This document shows, in pieces, positions 62,620-64,000 of a stretch of 64,000 bases of DNA. Origin of the DNA: an uncultured Flammeovirgaceae bacterium. GTDB taxonomy: Bacteria > Bacteroidota > Bacteroidia > Cytophagales > Cyclobacteriaceae. The DNA lies in NCBI GenBank assembly GCA_937883755.1, contig CAKZYA010000002.1, positions 217,370-281,369 on the forward strand, in the 5' to 3' direction. Position numbers and translations under genes: made by a program. The stretch's first letter is position 1. Every line of letters begins with the position of its first letter. Under the pieces are notes generated by a model. The model searched no databases. It had not been told where the DNA came from and worked only from the letters and a program-made list of their open reading frames with translations.

Positions 62620-63699
62620 ATGAGATACCTTAGTATATCGATATTGATAATTTTAACTTTGATAGGTTGTGAATCACAAACCAATAAAAACATGGATTCA
62701 GATTATTCTATATCAACGGCAAGTGAAAGTGATGAAAGAGCTAAAAAAGCATTGTCTTTTGAAGGAAAAGAGGATAGAAGTGATATTTTAAAACTTAGTA
62801 TTAGCATACCCGATGTTCCTAAAGAACCTGATTCGACTAGATACTTTGGAAATGATAATTATGATTGGATTATTACCCTTGAGGCAAATCCAAATGAAAT
62901 TTTTAAAAGAGACTCAATTGAAAAATATATTAGTAATGATTGGCGTAAAAAAGTGATGTATCCGACAGTTTACTGCTTGCCTGATAATAGCAATAATTGG
63001 ACTTACTTTCAAGCAGGAGACAATGAAGAAAATACGTTTAAAAAGATTGCATTAGCGTGGAAACTATATGACCCAATTGAAGAACCTCCGACAATATATA
63101 ATGATAAAACTCTTTCCAAATTTGATAAGTTGGTTAAAAAGAGAATGAAAAAAATAAAAGCAAGTAAAATAGATTATAACTTTTCAATCCAAGAAGCATC
63201 TGCTATTTCAAATAGACTTTCTGATTTTGTGATAAATAATAATCAGTGGGCTATTATTGTCCTTAAAGCTGATAAGGAATTTGATGGTAAAGAAATTTGG
63301 GATGTAATGATGTCAGTTGGATTAAGATGGGGCGACATGGATTTATTTCACTGGAATAATACCGAATTTGAGGTTGGGGACGACCAATTATTAAGTGTTT
63401 GGACAAGTACAGACCCAGGATACTTTTTTCCTGAAGAAATTGCTGCTGGTAATGTTCAAACAGAGGATTTGATTTTTGGATTTTCTATACCACGTTCAGT
63501 TGCACCACAAGAGGTTTTTAAAGTAATGTGCGAAGTGACAGATTATGCACAGAAACGACTTGGTGGGCAAATTTTAGATGGTAATAGAAACAAACTAGAT
63601 AAAAGTGCAGAATTAGATAGAATTGATTTCATACTGAAGAATTTGGACAATGAATCAATTAAGAGTGGAATTGGAGATGCATTATATCTCTTCCAGTAA
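62620..63699 (+). CDS. Lipoprotein with ZipA C-terminal-like domain
   Basis: This 359-residue protein has a lipobox (LIGC, Cys17), a first domain (about 50-160) of unknown type and a C-terminal domain (about 205-340) resembling the ZipA FtsZ-binding domain: GLRWGDMDLFHW (234-245, compare G-x-x-F-G-D-M-N-I-F-H-R), then a PGYF stretch near 266, FGFSIPRSVAPQEVFKVMCEVTDYAQKRLGGQILDGNRN split over 286-324. The gene is markedly AT-rich (12 G/C in the 60 bases 63121-63180). In a lipoprotein, this domain would face outward, so an FtsZ role is unlikely. It is flanked by palindromes on both sides. Confidence 0.72.
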   Translation: MRYLSISILIILTLIGCESQTNKNMDSDYSISTASESDERAKKALSFEGKEDRSDILKLSISIPDVPKEPDSTRYFGNDNYDWIITLEANPNEIFKRDSIEKYISNDWRKKVMYPTVYCLPDNSNNWTYFQAGDNEENTFKKIALAWKLYDPIEEPPTIYNDKTLSKFDKLVKKRMKKIKASKIDYNFSIQEASAISNRLSDFVINNNQWAIIVLKADKEFDGKEIWDVMMSVGLRWGDMDLFHWNNTEFEVGDDQLLSVWTSTDPGYFFPEEIAAGNVQTEDLIFGFSIPRSVAPQEVFKVMCEVTDYAQKRLGGQILDGNRNKLDKSAELDRIDFILKNLDNESIKSGIGDALYLFQ

Positions 63700-63711
63700 A
63701 AAACGAAATGG

Positions 63712-63837
63712 TAACAATGTGTATAATTCATAAGGGTTTCGTAGGTTTTCAAGCATTATCACACGCATCAATTTTAGGTAGTAACTTGATAGGTTTGAAA
63801 CACGTAATCCCTTACGAAATCATATACTAACCGTTGT
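63712..63837. repeat. Long imperfect palindrome after the ZipA-C-like gene
   Basis: The left arm TAACAATGTGTATAATTCAT (63712-63731) continues AAGGG to 63736. The right arm 63809-63837, read inverted, gives ACAACGGTTAGTATATGATT then TCGTAAGGG. Total span is about 126 bases, like integron attC-type sites, but the R box GTTRRRY is not matched exactly. The remaining 163 bases to the window end hold no convincing gene. Confidence 0.6.
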
Positions 63838-64000
63838 AGGCCATTTGAAAAAACCGAGTGAACTACCAAGAAAAACATACCAAAGGATTCATTTCCAACT
63901 TCATAAAAAGCTTTTGGGAGTTTGAAACTTATGAAAAGGAATGCAACTGTAAGCTTCCCCAAAAATAGGAACGATTAAAACTGGAAAACAAATCGTTTAT

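Noticed and set aside
63774..63962. Minus-strand 62-residue ORF
   Set aside because: It lies across the palindrome after the ZipA-C-like gene and shows no motif; probably chance.

Overview
The window reads as a chromosomal segment of a Bacteroidota bacterium, most likely a marine-type Cytophagales. Supporting signs are a TonB-dependent receptor, DUF4199 and BatA proteins, many short lipoproteins, a large three-domain IspG, FtsX-type permeases with a conserved N-terminal prefix domain, a GH5 enzyme and a sulfatase, and promoter-like elements of the Bacteroidota TTG/TAnnTTTG type. Genes are dense and occur on both strands. I see no rRNA, tRNA or CRISPR array.

Layout. 0.1-7.4 kb: lipoprotein, small membrane protein, BtuB-like TonB receptor, glycerate kinase (TTG start), tandem universal stress protein, class V aminotransferase, DUF1963 protein. 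7.6-18.6 kb: RmlC-type epimerase, two family 2 glycosyltransferases, two DUF4199 membrane proteins, a dihydroorotase homologue that has lost most active-site residues, a BatA-like membrane protein, a KdsC-like phosphatase, a membrane LytTR regulator, a PDZ-hydrolase and a SPOR-like protein. 18.7-31.8 kb: tryptophan genes in two blocks (trpE-trpG-trpD and trpC-trpF), with a leader peptide containing three Trp codons and a complete attenuator before trpE. A four-helix-bundle gene flanked by inverted repeats sits between trpE and trpG. The two blocks are separated by aat, a PAS histidine kinase, a CtlX/arginine deiminase pair and a lipoprotein. 31.8-41.2 kb: a PadR regulator followed by three paralogous large permeases and one alpha/beta hydrolase, with a palindromic candidate operator before padR. 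41.2-47.1 kb: Gfo/Idh oxidoreductase, myo-inositol oxygenase and sodium/solute symporter (inositol or uronate use), a glycosyltransferase, a GH5 lipoprotein. 47.2-62.2 kb: small lipoprotein, a broken RAYT transposase with REP-like palindromes, a serine hydrolase, MlaF/MlaE, an SDR enzyme, IspG, a conserved unknown protein, a sulfatase, a small methyltransferase, a lipocalin-like protein and a TPR histidine kinase/NarL regulator pair. 62.5-64 kb: an AT-rich lipoprotein gene with a ZipA-C-like domain, bracketed by two related imperfect palindromes like a gene cassette.

Most notable: the trp attenuator, for which leader, segment 1:2, 2:3 and 3:4 pairings can all be drawn; the ZipA-C-like cassette; the non-catalytic dihydroorotase; the PadR/permease operon; the frameshifted RAYT with REP-like palindromes; and a family of intergenic inverted-arm repeats, each built from a different short word, one of which seems to enclose the four-helix-bundle gene.
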